DNA of 64,000 nucleotides from Bacteroidota bacterium (GCA_963169345.1 CAUJCT010000053.1:248001-312000); one strand, 5' to 3'; positions 25,016 through 35,506 are shown, counted from the stretch's first letter. Translations and numbers: made by a program. The notes: generated by a model not told the origin, from the sequence alone.

Positions 25016-27640
25016 TTACTGATCCCACCAGTATCTTCTTTTCTCAACTTTCAAACTTTGCAAAATACTGCTGTTGGCTTTCAATGAGAAGTAAAAACTC
25101 TTTCTAATACCATCCGGAATCCAGGAAAAATTCAATGCCCAGCAATGGAGCAGGCGACTCACTTCAAATTGGGTGTAGGCAATCTTTTTTTCATTGAAGT
25201 TATAACCAGTATTATAGCCTATTTTCCATTTTGGCGTTAAGTTGATATCCCCATTGATGGTTAAATTCTGAGAATAGACTGTTGTATAATTAAAACGGCT
25301 ATAATTCATCGAATAATTGAAGTTCAAACTCCAGGGTAAATCGAAATTGACATAACCGGCTGGATTGTAAACTACATCCATAAAATTGGCATAATCTTCC
25401 TTGTCTTTTATTTTACCCGCAGTATCTAAACTTTTATGTTTTCTAAACATATCCGCATTAATACTGGTATTAAACGACAATCCGGCTGAATTCCATGTAC
25501 CAATTCTTTTATCCGTTTTCCATTGAAAAGTATTGATTCTTTTGTTCCCTTCTTTGGCGTAAGGATCTAAGTTGGCATTGGCATTCACTCTAACCATTTT
25601 GAATAGTGTTGTAAAACCATTCACTGCTATGTTAGAAAGATTGAACTGACTATCTAAAAAATTGTAATTGCCACTGATTGTTAAGTTCTCAATCCAGGAA
25701 GAGTTTTCATATTTCTGTGATGAATCTGTTGTTTTAAGAACTTTAGCCTGCAGATTATTTTCAATCCTGAAATTTAACAATCCGCTTGCCCCCCTACCCG
25801 GTGTACCTTTAATGCCTCCTTCATATATGCTGTACAAATCTTTTCTTCCTGAGGTATCGACCTGAATGGATTTATAATATCCGAATTTTTCATTTGCATA
25901 ATCCGGTCTGTAACTCATACCTATGTTCGGTGTAATGGTATGGCGCATCGCACTGATCTTTTTACTGGCAAATTGAAATGTTCCAAAAATTTGAGTAGAA
26001 ATATTGAAAGATGCACTGTAGTCACTGGCTCTGCTAAAACCATTGTGGTAAATAGTGTCTACTTTCTCTTTTGCACTGTTCCATTGTTTTTCAATCGTTT
26101 TAAAGTACCATAATTCACGGTAATTGACAGAAGGGTTAAATGAAAAATGTTGTTTCAGGAATTTATAGGACCCTAATGTAACAGGTATTGAGTGGATAAT
26201 GCCTTGTTTGAAGTTATCATTTGGCGAGATTGCATAAGGCAAATTAACCGAAAACCCTGGTATAATGCCCTCTAAAGGTTTTCCGGAAAAGAATATACTG
26301 TCTTTGGTCGTAATTCTGTTTTCCATTTCAAGTAAGTATGAAAAACCAAAATCCTTGTACCATTTGTATTTACCTTTTTCGTCGGGTTTAGAGAAAGGCA
26401 TAATCCTTTGCATATTCACCGTTAAATTCGGGAGAGTGAGTGTGAAGTCCCTGTTTTGAGTATTTTGTCTGTGCTGAGCAGAGGCAGTCAATCTAAAAAG
26501 GTTATTGACCAACGCTTTGGTATATGAAACAGATGAGCCAAATTCATTACTGGTAATTGATTGGGCATTGACCGAATTTAATCTCGCAGCCTGATTTTTC
26601 TGAACATTAACATTGGCTGAAAACGTTGAGCCTGGTCTGGCTTTTGGGTCCTGTTCATGTTGCCAAAATAATCTGAATGCCTGAGTAGTATTGGTTTTAA
26701 AATTTGGGTCTTCGCGCTCTCCATTTAAAAATTTAGAGAATTCAACGTTGAAATTACCTCTGTACTTATAACGCACATTATAGCGGGTATTGGATGCCAA
26801 TCTCCAGCTTCCCCTGAAATAAATATCACCGGTAATACTTTCATCAAGCTTTTTACTGATGGCAAAATGGTACCCCATATTTCTTAAAAATGGTCCGTAA
26901 GCACCACTGTTTCCATATTCAAATGGAATAAGCCCTGATTTCTTTTTTGTATTTGTAGGTACTATGCCAAAAGGCAAAACAAGAGGTGTCGGAATTCCCT
27001 CAATGACCAGATTAGATGGACCGAAAATAATTTTTTTATCTGGAACTATTTTTAGATTGCGTGACTGGAGATAAAAGTGAGGATGCTCGCGATTGTTGCA
27101 GGTGGTATATTTACCGACGTCGCTGTAAATACTTTTATCATCATCTCTGAAAACTTTGTTACAAAGAATAAAACCTTCCCCTTGTTTCATTGAAATACCA
27201 TAGGTTCTTCCTTTCTTGGTATTAAAATTATAAATCATGGTATCAGCCTCTGTTGCATTTTCTCCATCGGTGAATTCGGGACGTCCGACATAGGCACCAG
27301 TGCTATCTACACGACCTTTTGCATAAAGTTCACGACGATCAAAATCAACAATAATCATAAACGCTTTTAGGTCCATACTTTCGTATTTAACCTGAGCATT
27401 TCCAAACAGATAAGCTTTACGACCCTTTAAGTCAAAGAATGTGGAATCATCGGCTCTATATTCAATAATTGATTCAAGAGCATCCTTTGACATTCTGAAT
27501 GTATCTATACTTTTCTTGTTTAATGTATCGTTATTAATTTGCTGGGCTTTCAGATTACCTGTGTATAAAAAGCAGCACGATAATTGTATTATCCACAGCA
27601 GCGATGGCAGATGTTTCTTTGTATTTATGGGATAAAACAA
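25016..27640 (-). CDS. lptD: LPS-assembly protein LptD
   Basis: LptD is the outer-membrane barrel that places lipopolysaccharide in the outer leaflet. After a signal-like segment (LPSLLWIIQLSCCFLYTG, cleavage near LKA) comes the OstA/jelly-roll domain (YRADDSTFFDLKGRKAYLFG, KGRVDSTGAYVGRPEF, NTKKGRTYGI). The long C-terminal barrel contains IEGIPTPLVLPFGIVP, which is characteristic of Bacteroidota LptD. No ATG is suitable: a frame start at 28042 would run through the divergent amidase gene. A TTG at 27640 (874 residues) lies 21 bases after a -7 box; a TTG at 27664 is the alternative. Confidence 0.88.
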   Translation of the reverse strand: MFYPINTKKHLPSLLWIIQLSCCFLYTGNLKAQQINNDTLNKKSIDTFRMSKDALESIIEYRADDSTFFDLKGRKAYLFGNAQVKYESMDLKAFMIIVDFDRRELYAKGRVDSTGAYVGRPEFTDGENATEADTMIYNFNTKKGRTYGISMKQGEGFILCNKVFRDDDKSIYSDVGKYTTCNNREHPHFYLQSRNLKIVPDKKIIFGPSNLVIEGIPTPLVLPFGIVPTNTKKKSGLIPFEYGNSGAYGPFLRNMGYHFAISKKLDESITGDIYFRGSWRLASNTRYNVRYKYRGNFNVEFSKFLNGEREDPNFKTNTTQAFRLFWQHEQDPKARPGSTFSANVNVQKNQAARLNSVNAQSITSNEFGSSVSYTKALVNNLFRLTASAQHRQNTQNRDFTLTLPNLTVNMQRIMPFSKPDEKGKYKWYKDFGFSYLLEMENRITTKDSIFFSGKPLEGIIPGFSVNLPYAISPNDNFKQGIIHSIPVTLGSYKFLKQHFSFNPSVNYRELWYFKTIEKQWNSAKEKVDTIYHNGFSRASDYSASFNISTQIFGTFQFASKKISAMRHTITPNIGMSYRPDYANEKFGYYKSIQVDTSGRKDLYSIYEGGIKGTPGRGASGLLNFRIENNLQAKVLKTTDSSQKYENSSWIENLTISGNYNFLDSQFNLSNIAVNGFTTLFKMVRVNANANLDPYAKEGNKRINTFQWKTDKRIGTWNSAGLSFNTSINADMFRKHKSLDTAGKIKDKEDYANFMDVVYNPAGYVNFDLPWSLNFNYSMNYSRFNYTTVYSQNLTINGDINLTPKWKIGYNTGYNFNEKKIAYTQFEVSRLLHCWALNFSWIPDGIRKSFYFSLKANSSILQSLKVEKRRYWWDQ

Positions 27641-27661
27641 AATCTTATTACGAATTTTGCG

Positions 27662-27669
27662 CAAAACTA
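27662..27669 (-). promoter_or_regulatory. candidate -7 box for lptD
   Basis: Minus-strand TAGTTTTG matches TAnnTTTG in the short gap between lptD and the divergent amidase gene, and overlaps the palindrome TTGCGCAA (27657-27664). It supports the lptD start at 27640. Confidence 0.4.
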
Positions 27670-27701
27670 AAAGAAACGGAAGCTGTAAAAAAAATAAAAA
27701 G

Positions 27702-28487
27702 ATGAACAATAGACTATTATCGCTGACACTTATCGGTTTGACTGTGTTGACAACCTCTTTCAATACTTTGGAAGATAAAAATGTCTTTGATGTAATAGTT
27801 ATAGACGCCGGGCACGGAGGGCATGATCCGGGTTGCAATGGCGGCTCCAGTAAAGAAAAGGATGTTACATTGTCAATTGCTTTAAAACTCGGTAAACTTA
27901 TCTCTGACAGCTTAAAGGATGTCAAGGTGATATACACACGAAATATTGATAAATTCATAGAGTTGAGCGAGCGTAGTAACATTGCTAACAAAAACAATGC
28001 CGACTTGTTTATCAGTATACATTGCAATGCTAACGACAACAAAGATGCTAATGGAACTGAAACCTACCTAATGGGTTTACATAAAATGGAAGGCAACCTT
28101 GAGGTTTCGAAAAGGGAGAACAATGTAATCTTACTTGAAAAGGATTATAAAAGCAATAAGTCTTACGATGGATATGATCCAAACTCACCAGCTGCACATA
28201 TAATTTTCTCTTTAATGCAAAATGCCTTCAGAGCTCAAAGTATCAAATTTGCCGGATTTGTTGAGAGTGAATTTAAAACAAAAAGTGCTTTAAAGAGCAG
28301 AGGTGTTAAGGAAGCAGGATTTCTTGTTTTATGGAAAACAGCAATGCCGGGAGTTCTGGTAGAAACTGGATTTCTGAGTAATGAAGGCGACAGAAAGACA
28401 TTGTCAAAAGACAGTGGTCAGGCAGTTATGGCTCATGCCATTTTCAATGCAGTTAAGAAGTACAAAACTGCAGTGACATCTAAGTAA
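27702..28487 (+). CDS. N-acetylmuramoyl-L-alanine amidase (Amidase_3)
   Basis: A 261-residue zinc amidase that cuts the bond between muramic acid and L-alanine in peptidoglycan, typically at cell separation. A signal-like N-terminus (MNNRLLSLTLIGLTVLTTSF) leads into the catalytic domain. The first Zn ligand is H38 in IDAGHGGHDPG, with a Zn glutamate at E52 (SSKEKDV), a second Zn histidine in SIHCNAN, and the catalytic glutamate in VLVETGFLSN. No SPOR or LysM domain follows. The ATG at 27702 is preferred over an upstream TTG at 27657 because it places the signal peptide at the start. Confidence 0.92.
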   Translation: MNNRLLSLTLIGLTVLTTSFNTLEDKNVFDVIVIDAGHGGHDPGCNGGSSKEKDVTLSIALKLGKLISDSLKDVKVIYTRNIDKFIELSERSNIANKNNADLFISIHCNANDNKDANGTETYLMGLHKMEGNLEVSKRENNVILLEKDYKSNKSYDGYDPNSPAAHIIFSLMQNAFRAQSIKFAGFVESEFKTKSALKSRGVKEAGFLVLWKTAMPGVLVETGFLSNEGDRKTLSKDSGQAVMAHAIFNAVKKYKTAVTSK

Positions 28488-28536
28488 TTTGCCAATTAAA
28501 TTTCATCCTGATTGAAGTTTATCAGATTGAAATTAC

Positions 28537-31230
28537 TCAATACAACAACACAGGTCTAAGCCATTTTTCAACTTCCTGAACAGATTTATTTAATCTCATT
28601 GCATAATCTTCTACCTGATCTTTATTGATTTTTCCTATGCCAAAATATCTGGAATCAGGGTGTGCAAAATAGAATCCCGAGACTGAAGAAGCAGGCATCA
28701 TTGCATAACTTTCTGTTAAATGGACGCCTATTTTATCGTTCTCCAATAAGCTAAACAACTGCGCTTTTTCTGTATGATCCGGACAGGCAGGATATCCCGG
28801 AGCAGGGCGTATTCCTCTGTATTTCTCCAAAATCAAATCCTCATTTTGCAATTGCTCATCACGGCTATATCCCCAATACTCTTTTCGAATCAACTGGTGC
28901 AGCTTTTCAGCAAATGCTTCAGCTAATCTGTCCGCCAGGGCCTTTATCAATATACTGCTGTAATCGTCATGCTGAGATTCAAATCTCCTGACATGCTCCT
29001 CAATACCAATACCTGCAGTGACAGTGAAGAATCCCATAAAGTCTTTTATACCTGAAGATTTAGGTGCTATATAATCTGCCAAACATAAATTAGGTACACC
29101 TTTCATCATTTTACGCTGCTGCCTTAAAAAATGAAAAGTCATTTTATTTTCACCGTTCACATCGTAAACTTCGATATCATCTTCTACTGAATTAGCTGGT
29201 AAAATAGCATAAGAAGCATTGGCTGTTAACCACTTCTCTTCAATGATTTTATCCAACATCTTGTTGGCATCTTCAAATAATTTCCTTGCTTCGTTGCCTA
29301 CAATTGCATCGTCCAAAATCTTTGGATATTTTCCGGAAAGCTCCCAGGTTTGAAAGAATGGCGTCCAATCTATCACTTCTCTTAATTCAGCCAAATTGAA
29401 GTTAGTGATATGATGCAAGCCTGTTTTATTAGGTTGGCAAACAGTTTCTGTATTAAAAACTGCCTGATATTTATTTGCTTTTGCTTCATCAATCGTTGCT
29501 ATATCTTTTGAATCCTGGCGCTTTTTATGGTCCTCTGCCAATCTTACATATTCTTCACGAACAGATTGAGCAAAAACATTTTTTGAATCAGGATTCAATA
29601 AGCTGGAAACCACAGGAACAGACTTGGATGCATCTAAAACGTGAACCGTTACCCCTGAGTATTGAGGCGCTACTTTTACGGCAGCATGTATGCGAGACGT
29701 TGTTGCACCTCCTATTAACAGCGGTACTTTAAATCCTCTTTGCTCCATGAGAGTTGCAACGTTTACCATTTCATCCAAACTTGGGGTGATCAAACCACTT
29801 AAACCTATAACATCAGCATTGATTTCTATTGCGGTATCCAATATTTTTTCTGCAGGTACCATAACGCCTAAGTCAACAATTTCGTAGTTGTTGCAAGCCA
29901 AAACGACACCTACAATATTTTTTCCAATATCGTGTACATCCCCTTTAACAGTAGCTAAAAGAACTTTTCCCGGACCCTTGCTTTGAGTTTGGGTAGTTTG
30001 GGCATTTTTCAACTTCTCTGCTTCAAGATACGGCTCCAGATAAGCAACGGCTTTTTTCATAACTCTGGCGCTTTTAACCACCTGAGGCAAGAACATTTTA
30101 CCACTTCCGAATAAATCACCCACTACATTCATTCCTGCCATTAATGGTCCTTCTATAACTTGCAATGGCACCTGTAACATTTGCCTTGCTTCCTCGGTAT
30201 CTGTTTCGATAAAATCAGTTATTCCATGAATAAGCGCGTGTTTTAGGCGTTCTTCAACAGTTGTTTTTCTCCAGGTATCGTCTACTATGTTGACTTTCCC
30301 TTTAGATTTAATAGTATCAGCATAACTTACCAATCGCTCTGTAGAATCAGGTCGTCTGTTCAATAATACATCTTCAACCATCTCTAACAATTCCTTAGGT
30401 ATCTCATCATACACCATTAGCATACCTGCATTTACGATACCCATATCCATGCCTGCTTTAATGGCATGGAAAAGAAATGCAGAGTGCATAGCTTCCCTCA
30501 CCGCATCATTTCCTCTGAATGAGAAGGAAATATTACTAACACCCCCACTTACTTTGGCATAAGGGAGATTTTCCTTTATCCATTTTGTTGCTTGAATGAA
30601 ATCGACTGCATAATTATTATGTTCCTCAATACCGGTAGCAACAGTCAGAATATTTGGATCAAAGATGATATCCTGAGGAGGGAAGTGAACCTGATGCACT
30701 AAAATATCATAAGCTCTTTTACAAATTTCTATTCTGCGTTTGTATGAGTCAGCCTGACCTTGTTCATCGAACGCCATAACCACAGTAGCTGCCCCATACC
30801 GCTTTATTAATTTAGCCTGACGAATAAATTCCTCTTCTCCCCCTTTTAAGCTGATAGAATTGACAATACCTTTACCTTGCAGACATTGCAATCCGGCTTC
30901 AATAATTTCCCATTTAGAAGAGTCTATCATGACTGGAACTCTTGAAATATCCGGTTCAGAAGCCAATAGATTCAGAAATTTTACCATAGCCGCCTTGCCA
31001 TCCAGCATGCCTTCATCCATATTGACATCTATTACCTGTGCACCATTTTCAACTTGCTGCCTTGCAATTGATAAAGCCTCATCATATTTATCTTCAAGAA
31101 TTAGTTTGGCAAATTTTTTACTCCCGGTAACATTGGTTCTTTCACCAATATTGATAAAGTTTGTTTCAGGGGTTTGTGTTAATGGCTCGAGGCCGCTTAG
31201 TCTTAGAAAGGGTTGTATCGTTCTGCTCAT
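28537..31230 (-). CDS. metH: methionine synthase, cobalamin-dependent, lacking the homocysteine domain
   Basis: An 897-residue MetH missing the usual N-terminal homocysteine/zinc domain. It starts directly with the folate (pterin) domain ([19 protein letters not shown] at 22-40), then the cap and cobalamin domains with the DxHxxG B12 ligand loop GDVHDIG at 430-436, and ends with the SAM-activation domain ([15 protein letters not shown]). Bacteroidota often encode the homocysteine domain as a separate protein; no such gene is adjacent here, so the partner must be elsewhere. A SAM-I riboswitch precedes it, so expression should fall when SAM is plentiful. It converges with the amidase gene. Confidence 0.95.
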   Translation of the reverse strand: MSRTIQPFLRLSGLEPLTQTPETNFINIGERTNVTGSKKFAKLILEDKYDEALSIARQQVENGAQVIDVNMDEGMLDGKAAMVKFLNLLASEPDISRVPVMIDSSKWEIIEAGLQCLQGKGIVNSISLKGGEEEFIRQAKLIKRYGAATVVMAFDEQGQADSYKRRIEICKRAYDILVHQVHFPPQDIIFDPNILTVATGIEEHNNYAVDFIQATKWIKENLPYAKVSGGVSNISFSFRGNDAVREAMHSAFLFHAIKAGMDMGIVNAGMLMVYDEIPKELLEMVEDVLLNRRPDSTERLVSYADTIKSKGKVNIVDDTWRKTTVEERLKHALIHGITDFIETDTEEARQMLQVPLQVIEGPLMAGMNVVGDLFGSGKMFLPQVVKSARVMKKAVAYLEPYLEAEKLKNAQTTQTQSKGPGKVLLATVKGDVHDIGKNIVGVVLACNNYEIVDLGVMVPAEKILDTAIEINADVIGLSGLITPSLDEMVNVATLMEQRGFKVPLLIGGATTSRIHAAVKVAPQYSGVTVHVLDASKSVPVVSSLLNPDSKNVFAQSVREEYVRLAEDHKKRQDSKDIATIDEAKANKYQAVFNTETVCQPNKTGLHHITNFNLAELREVIDWTPFFQTWELSGKYPKILDDAIVGNEARKLFEDANKMLDKIIEEKWLTANASYAILPANSVEDDIEVYDVNGENKMTFHFLRQQRKMMKGVPNLCLADYIAPKSSGIKDFMGFFTVTAGIGIEEHVRRFESQHDDYSSILIKALADRLAEAFAEKLHQLIRKEYWGYSRDEQLQNEDLILEKYRGIRPAPGYPACPDHTEKAQLFSLLENDKIGVHLTESYAMMPASSVSGFYFAHPDSRYFGIGKINKDQVEDYAMRLNKSVQEVEKWLRPVLLY

Positions 31231-31280
31231 ATATACTTGTTATCAGAAAAGCAGGACAGTACTATAGACCGGTATCTGCA

Positions 31281-31391
31281 TTATCTTTCCTTAGCAAATT
31301 GCTAAAGGTAGGATGTAGCACCTTTAATCCGTATTTCGAAATAGGTTGCCAAGACATCTTAGGACCAATTCCCTCCGTCTTTTCTTGATAA
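31281..31391 (-). promoter_or_regulatory. SAM-I (S-box) riboswitch upstream of metH
   Basis: Read on the minus strand, the element starts TTATCAAGA and ends GGAAAGATAA, and these pair as P1. Between them lie the S-box hallmarks: GGAGGGAATTGGTCC, then GATG and TTGGCAACC, a small hairpin (TATTTCGAAATA), and AAGGTGCTACATCC. This is the full conserved aptamer core, about 111 nt. The metH ATG follows 50 nt after the aptamer. No clear intrinsic terminator is seen in that gap, so control may act on translation. Confidence 0.93.
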
Positions 31392-31398
31392 TGTGCCG

Positions 31399-31406
31399 CA
31401 AAGATA
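31399..31406 (-). promoter_or_regulatory. candidate -7 box for the metH riboswitch transcript
   Basis: Minus-strand TATCTTTG matches TAnnTTTG and lies seven bases before the aptamer. A TTTG occurs 17 bases further upstream, slightly short of the 19-base consensus spacing. Confidence 0.55.
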
Positions 31407-31465
31407 GGAAAATGTTGTTAATGCAAAAGCGAAAGGCTTAGAAAATAACAGATTTCAAATGATTA

Positions 31466-32257
31466 TTAATGATTCCATGTACGCAAATCTGTGGTATCAA
31501 AAGTCCATTCAGGAGTATATAGTTTAATTGTTTCTGGCTTAGAATACCACGACCCAGAGCCATCCGGATTGAGTAATACCTGTGTTTCTTGAGCTGGCAT
31601 ATAACTTTGAGCCAGCATAAACTTCTTATCTCCATTCTTATTTTGACACATATCAACAACAATTACCGCATGACCATAAGGATTTCCTTTTTGAATAAAC
31701 ACATCTCCTATCTGCATTTTGTAAAAGCTTTGCGGATACAACTGTTTATGCAAAGATGCAGTATTAGCGTACGAAAACACATAATCCATATATTTTCTGA
31801 ACTTCTTATAGGATTGATCATGACCGGCATATTCTTTAAAAGAATGCATCTTGCCATCACCTAAAAACCTGAATGCAATCTTATCATACTGTCGAGTGTT
31901 ATAGAGATATTCGCCTCTCAAACGCATCACTGCATCAGCACATTGTTGTAAGTCAAGCGGACTAATGTCCATATCAATTACCGAAGAGTAGGCATAGGCA
32001 GACTTGTACGAGCCATCAAAATATTGTACACGCGATCCTACAGGTTTTAAAGGTAAATGTGACAGGTAATATTGGAATGAACCCGTATCATACTTCAATC
32101 TGTAAAAAGAATCGGTACATAAATATCTTTGAGCAATAGTATTGGCGTTGGAATCTATTAATATTTTAGAACTCAAACCGGTTGAATTTAAGTTGTCAGG
32201 TGTATAATTTTGACAAAACGTTAAAAGGATTAAGGAACTTAGTAACATTAGTTTCAT
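31466..32257 (-). CDS. DUF4846 domain-containing exported protein
   Basis: A 263-residue protein with a short signal (MKLMLLSSLILLTF followed by CQNYT, an imperfect lipobox). The DUF4846 body shows GSFQYYLSHLPLKP, a central CADAVMRLRGEYLYN and the C-terminal IGDVFIQKGNPYGHAVIVVDM and KFMLAQSYMPAQE. The arrangement of a conserved Cys-Ala-Asp, a Gly-His pair and an Ala-Gln-Ser resembles papain/CHAP-like hydrolase folds, but the activity is not established. It is separated from metH by the riboswitch promoter, so the two are likely independent. Confidence 0.75.
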   Translation of the reverse strand: MKLMLLSSLILLTFCQNYTPDNLNSTGLSSKILIDSNANTIAQRYLCTDSFYRLKYDTGSFQYYLSHLPLKPVGSRVQYFDGSYKSAYAYSSVIDMDISPLDLQQCADAVMRLRGEYLYNTRQYDKIAFRFLGDGKMHSFKEYAGHDQSYKKFRKYMDYVFSYANTASLHKQLYPQSFYKMQIGDVFIQKGNPYGHAVIVVDMCQNKNGDKKFMLAQSYMPAQETQVLLNPDGSGSWYSKPETIKLYTPEWTFDTTDLRTWNH

Positions 32258-32364
32258 TTTTGATTAACGCAAAAAGAAATTGTTTCGTACACAATCTGTG
32301 ATGAGCCTGTTAAAATAACCAATTAAATATTCGAGGTTCACTTCTTAATTCAGGCTTAAAAAAG

Positions 32365-32372
32365 TACCTTTG
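32365..32372 (+). promoter_or_regulatory. candidate -7 box for uvrA
   Basis: TACCTTTG matches TAnnTTTG and ends 17 bases before the uvrA GTG at 32390. The -33 position holds no clear TTTG. Confidence 0.45.
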
Positions 32373-32389
32373 CAAAATAGAAGAAAGTC

Positions 32390-35206
32390 GTGGCAAAACA
32401 TCGTTCGATAGTAATAAAAGGAGCAAAAGTTCATAATCTGAAAAATATTGATGCCGAAATCCCTTCAGGCAGCTTTACTGTTGTAACCGGAGTATCTGGT
32501 AGTGGCAAGAGCAGTCTGGTTTTTGATACTTTATTTGCAGAAGGTCAGCGCAGGTATGTGGAAAGTTTGAGCAGTTATGCCCGTCAGTTTTTGGGGCGAA
32601 TGAACAAGCCTGAAGTTGATTCAATAGAAGGTTTGGCACCAGCTATTGCAATTGAACAAAAAGTCAATACAAGAAATCCAAGAAGTACTGTTGCTACCAG
32701 CACCGAAATTTACGATTATCTTAAATTATTATTTTCCAGAGCCGGACATACGATTTCACCCAAAAGCGGAAAAGAAGTCATGAGACATACAACAGAGGAT
32801 GTTGTCAAATTTATTCTAAATCTTGAGGATGGGCAATCTGTTCTGGTACTAAGTGAAATAGACTTTAAAAAGGGCAAGGAGAATGATGTTTTAAGCAAAT
32901 ACATGCAACAAGGGTTTGTTAGAATTCTGACAGATGAAGGCATACTTAAAATTGCAGATGTAGAGGTTAAAAAAGATTTAAAGAAGGGGAAAGTCTTTTT
33001 AGTAATTGACAGACTTATAGTAGAAAAATCAGATGAAGACCTTCAAAATCGAGCAGCTGATTCAGTAGAAAGTGCTTTTTGGGAAGGCCATGGAACCTGT
33101 TATTTAAAGACCGATGAAGGCTTCCATGATTTCTCCAATAAATTTGAGTTGGATGGGATCAACTTTGAAATTCCAAGTAAAGATTTTCTGAGTTTTAACA
33201 ATCCATTAGGTGCCTGTAAAACCTGTGAAGGCTATGGTCAGGTCATAGGAATAGATGAGGATTTGGTAGTACCGGATAAAAACCTCAGTGTTTATGAGGG
33301 TTGTGTTCAGCCATGGAAAGGTGAGTCGATGAGCGAATGGAAAGATGAATTTGTAAGGATGGCCATTGAATATGATTTCCCTGTTCACAGAAGTTATTTC
33401 GAATTAACCGAATCTGAAAAAGATCTCTTGTGGCAGGGCAATGAAAAAGTACAAGGTATCAATGCCTTCTTCGCTCATTTGGAAGAAAAGTCTTATAAAA
33501 TTCAATACAGGGTGATGTTAAGCCGCTACAGAGGCAAAACAACTTGTCCTGATTGTAAGGGAACCAGATTAAGAAAAGATGCATCCTATGTAAAACTGGT
33601 TGCCAGCAATAGTTCAAAACAAATACCTAAACACATCAGCATACAGGAAATTTTGCTGATGTCTGTTGATCAGGCACAATACTATTTTGAAAATGTTCAG
33701 CTATTGGAACAAGACATGCAGATAGGTGGACGAATTTTTACTGAAATTAGGAACAGGCTAAGTTTTCTTAAGAATGTGGGTTTAGGTTATCTTGGATTAA
33801 ACAGATTGAGCAATACATTAAGCGGTGGAGAATCGCAGAGAATAAACCTTGCTACGTCTTTGGGGAGCAGTTTGACCGGTAGCATGTATATTCTTGATGA
33901 GCCAAGTATTGGTTTACATCCGAGAGATACCAAAAGATTAATTGAAGTTTTAAAGAGTCTCCAAAAAATCGGCAACACTGTTATAGTGGTTGAACACGAA
34001 GAAGAGATGATGTTATCGGCTGACCGTATCATTGATATTGGACCTGAAGCTGGTACTAAAGGAGGTGAATTGGTTTACAGTGGGGATTTTGAAGGTATTT
34101 TAAAATCAGAACACAGCTTGACCGGTCAATATCTCAGCAACAGACTGAGCATTCAGACACCATCAGTCAGAAGAAAGTGGAAGAACAGCATTGATGTTTA
34201 TGGTGCACGTGAAAACAATCTTAAAGCAATAGATGTGCGTTTCCCACTTCAGGTAATGACATGTGTAACAGGTGTGAGTGGCAGCGGTAAAACTACCTTG
34301 GTTAAAAACATCCTGTATCCTGGGTTAAGTAAAACGATTGGGAATTATACTGGAACTAAAACTGGTAAACACGACAATATTGCTGGTGATCACCATTTGG
34401 TTAAACAAATTGAAATGGTAGATCAAAATCCTATAGGAAAATCGAGCCGTAGCAATCCTGTGACTTATATTAAAGCTTATGATAGTATCCGTGATCTTTT
34501 CTCAGAATTACCACAGGCAAAAGCTAAAAAATTAAAACCATCTCATTTTTCATTTAATGTGGATGGCGGAAGATGCGAGCATTGTAAAGGAGAAGGCGAA
34601 GTGACCATAGAGATGCAATTTATGGCCGATCTGGTATTGCCTTGTGAGTTTTGCAATGGAAAACGCTTTAAAGAAGAAATACTCGAAATTACCTATAAGG
34701 ATAAAAATATATCTGATATACTGGATATGACTGTAGATGAATCTATGGAATTCTTCAAGGACAAATCGAGTATCAGCAGTAAAATTGCCCCATTACAAGA
34801 TGTTGGTTTGGGATATGTGGCATTGGGACAATCAAGTAATACCTTAAGTGGAGGTGAAGCGCAAAGAATTAAGCTGGCAACATTTTTAGGAAAGGGCAAT
34901 ACAAAAGAAACCCATACTTTGTTTATCTTTGATGAACCAACAACAGGACTCCATTTTAATGACATCAAAAAATTACTGTATTGCTTCAATGCATTGATAG
35001 ATAAAGGTCATAGTGTTTTAATAATTGAGCACAATCCGGATGTCATTAAATGTGCAGATTGGGTCATTGATTTAGGTCCGGAGGGCGGAACAGAAGGAGG
35101 TCATCTGGTCTTTGAGGGAACACCGGAGCAAATGATTAAATCGGAGAAAAGTTACACCGGTAAATTTTTAAAAGACAAACTTCAGATTAATTCTACATCA
35201 AAATGA
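32390..35206 (+). CDS. uvrA: excinuclease ABC subunit A
   Basis: UvrA is the ABC-type damage sensor of nucleotide excision repair. The 938-residue protein starts at GTG (AKHRSIVIKGAKVHNLKNI). It has Walker A GVSGSGKSS at 34-42 and a second GVSGSGKTT near 627-635. The zinc sites are CKTCEGYG, CPDCKGTR and CEHCKGEG...CEFCNGKRF. ABC signatures LSGGESQRINLA and LSGGEAQRIKLA and the Walker B segments ILDEPSIGLHPRD and IFDEPTTGLHFND are present. It overlaps phhB by four bases. Confidence 0.98.
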   Translation: MAKHRSIVIKGAKVHNLKNIDAEIPSGSFTVVTGVSGSGKSSLVFDTLFAEGQRRYVESLSSYARQFLGRMNKPEVDSIEGLAPAIAIEQKVNTRNPRSTVATSTEIYDYLKLLFSRAGHTISPKSGKEVMRHTTEDVVKFILNLEDGQSVLVLSEIDFKKGKENDVLSKYMQQGFVRILTDEGILKIADVEVKKDLKKGKVFLVIDRLIVEKSDEDLQNRAADSVESAFWEGHGTCYLKTDEGFHDFSNKFELDGINFEIPSKDFLSFNNPLGACKTCEGYGQVIGIDEDLVVPDKNLSVYEGCVQPWKGESMSEWKDEFVRMAIEYDFPVHRSYFELTESEKDLLWQGNEKVQGINAFFAHLEEKSYKIQYRVMLSRYRGKTTCPDCKGTRLRKDASYVKLVASNSSKQIPKHISIQEILLMSVDQAQYYFENVQLLEQDMQIGGRIFTEIRNRLSFLKNVGLGYLGLNRLSNTLSGGESQRINLATSLGSSLTGSMYILDEPSIGLHPRDTKRLIEVLKSLQKIGNTVIVVEHEEEMMLSADRIIDIGPEAGTKGGELVYSGDFEGILKSEHSLTGQYLSNRLSIQTPSVRRKWKNSIDVYGARENNLKAIDVRFPLQVMTCVTGVSGSGKTTLVKNILYPGLSKTIGNYTGTKTGKHDNIAGDHHLVKQIEMVDQNPIGKSSRSNPVTYIKAYDSIRDLFSELPQAKAKKLKPSHFSFNVDGGRCEHCKGEGEVTIEMQFMADLVLPCEFCNGKRFKEEILEITYKDKNISDILDMTVDESMEFFKDKSSISSKIAPLQDVGLGYVALGQSSNTLSGGEAQRIKLATFLGKGNTKETHTLFIFDEPTTGLHFNDIKKLLYCFNALIDKGHSVLIIEHNPDVIKCADWVIDLGPEGGTEGGHLVFEGTPEQMIKSEKSYTGKFLKDKLQINSTSK

Positions 35207-35499
35207 AAAATCTAAAAGAGGAAGAACTCAAACAAGAGATGTCAGAAAGAAGGTTAATGGATTGGGAATTGAAATCCAATTTCATTCAAAAGACTTTTAT
35301 GTTTAAGGATTTTAAACAAGCGATGAACTTCATGAATAAATGCGCAGAAGTTGCTGAGGAATTGAATCATCACCCGGATTGGCGCAATGTTTACAACCAG
35401 GTAGACATTTCATTAAATACACATGAAACGAATGGATTAACATTAAATGATATGCAATTGGCAGAGTCATTTAATGAAATATTTTTAAATTATAAATAA
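35203..35499 (+). CDS. phhB: 4a-hydroxytetrahydrobiopterin dehydratase (pterin-4-alpha-carbinolamine dehydratase)
   Basis: A 98-residue protein that dehydrates 4a-hydroxytetrahydrobiopterin, normally recycling the cofactor of aromatic amino acid hydroxylases. The signature FKDFKQAMNFMNKCAEVAEE is followed by the catalytic HHPDW at 56-60, then VDISLNTHETNGLT and a final LA. Length is normal. It shares ATGA with the uvrA stop, so it is translationally coupled, although the pathways are unrelated. It converges on the polysaccharide locus with a gap of only seven bases. Confidence 0.92.
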   Translation: MKNLKEEELKQEMSERRLMDWELKSNFIQKTFMFKDFKQAMNFMNKCAEVAEELNHHPDWRNVYNQVDISLNTHETNGLTLNDMQLAESFNEIFLNYK

Positions 35500-35506
35500 C
35501 TGTCTT

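Noticed and set aside
27641..28042. N-terminal extension of lptD to an ATG at 28042
   Set aside because: It reads antisense through the catalytic domain of the amidase and has no LptD-like sequence before the signal peptide.
29475..29732. Plus-strand frames inside metH, uvrA, lysS and other genes
   Set aside because: They lie antisense to well-supported enzymes and have no independent motifs.
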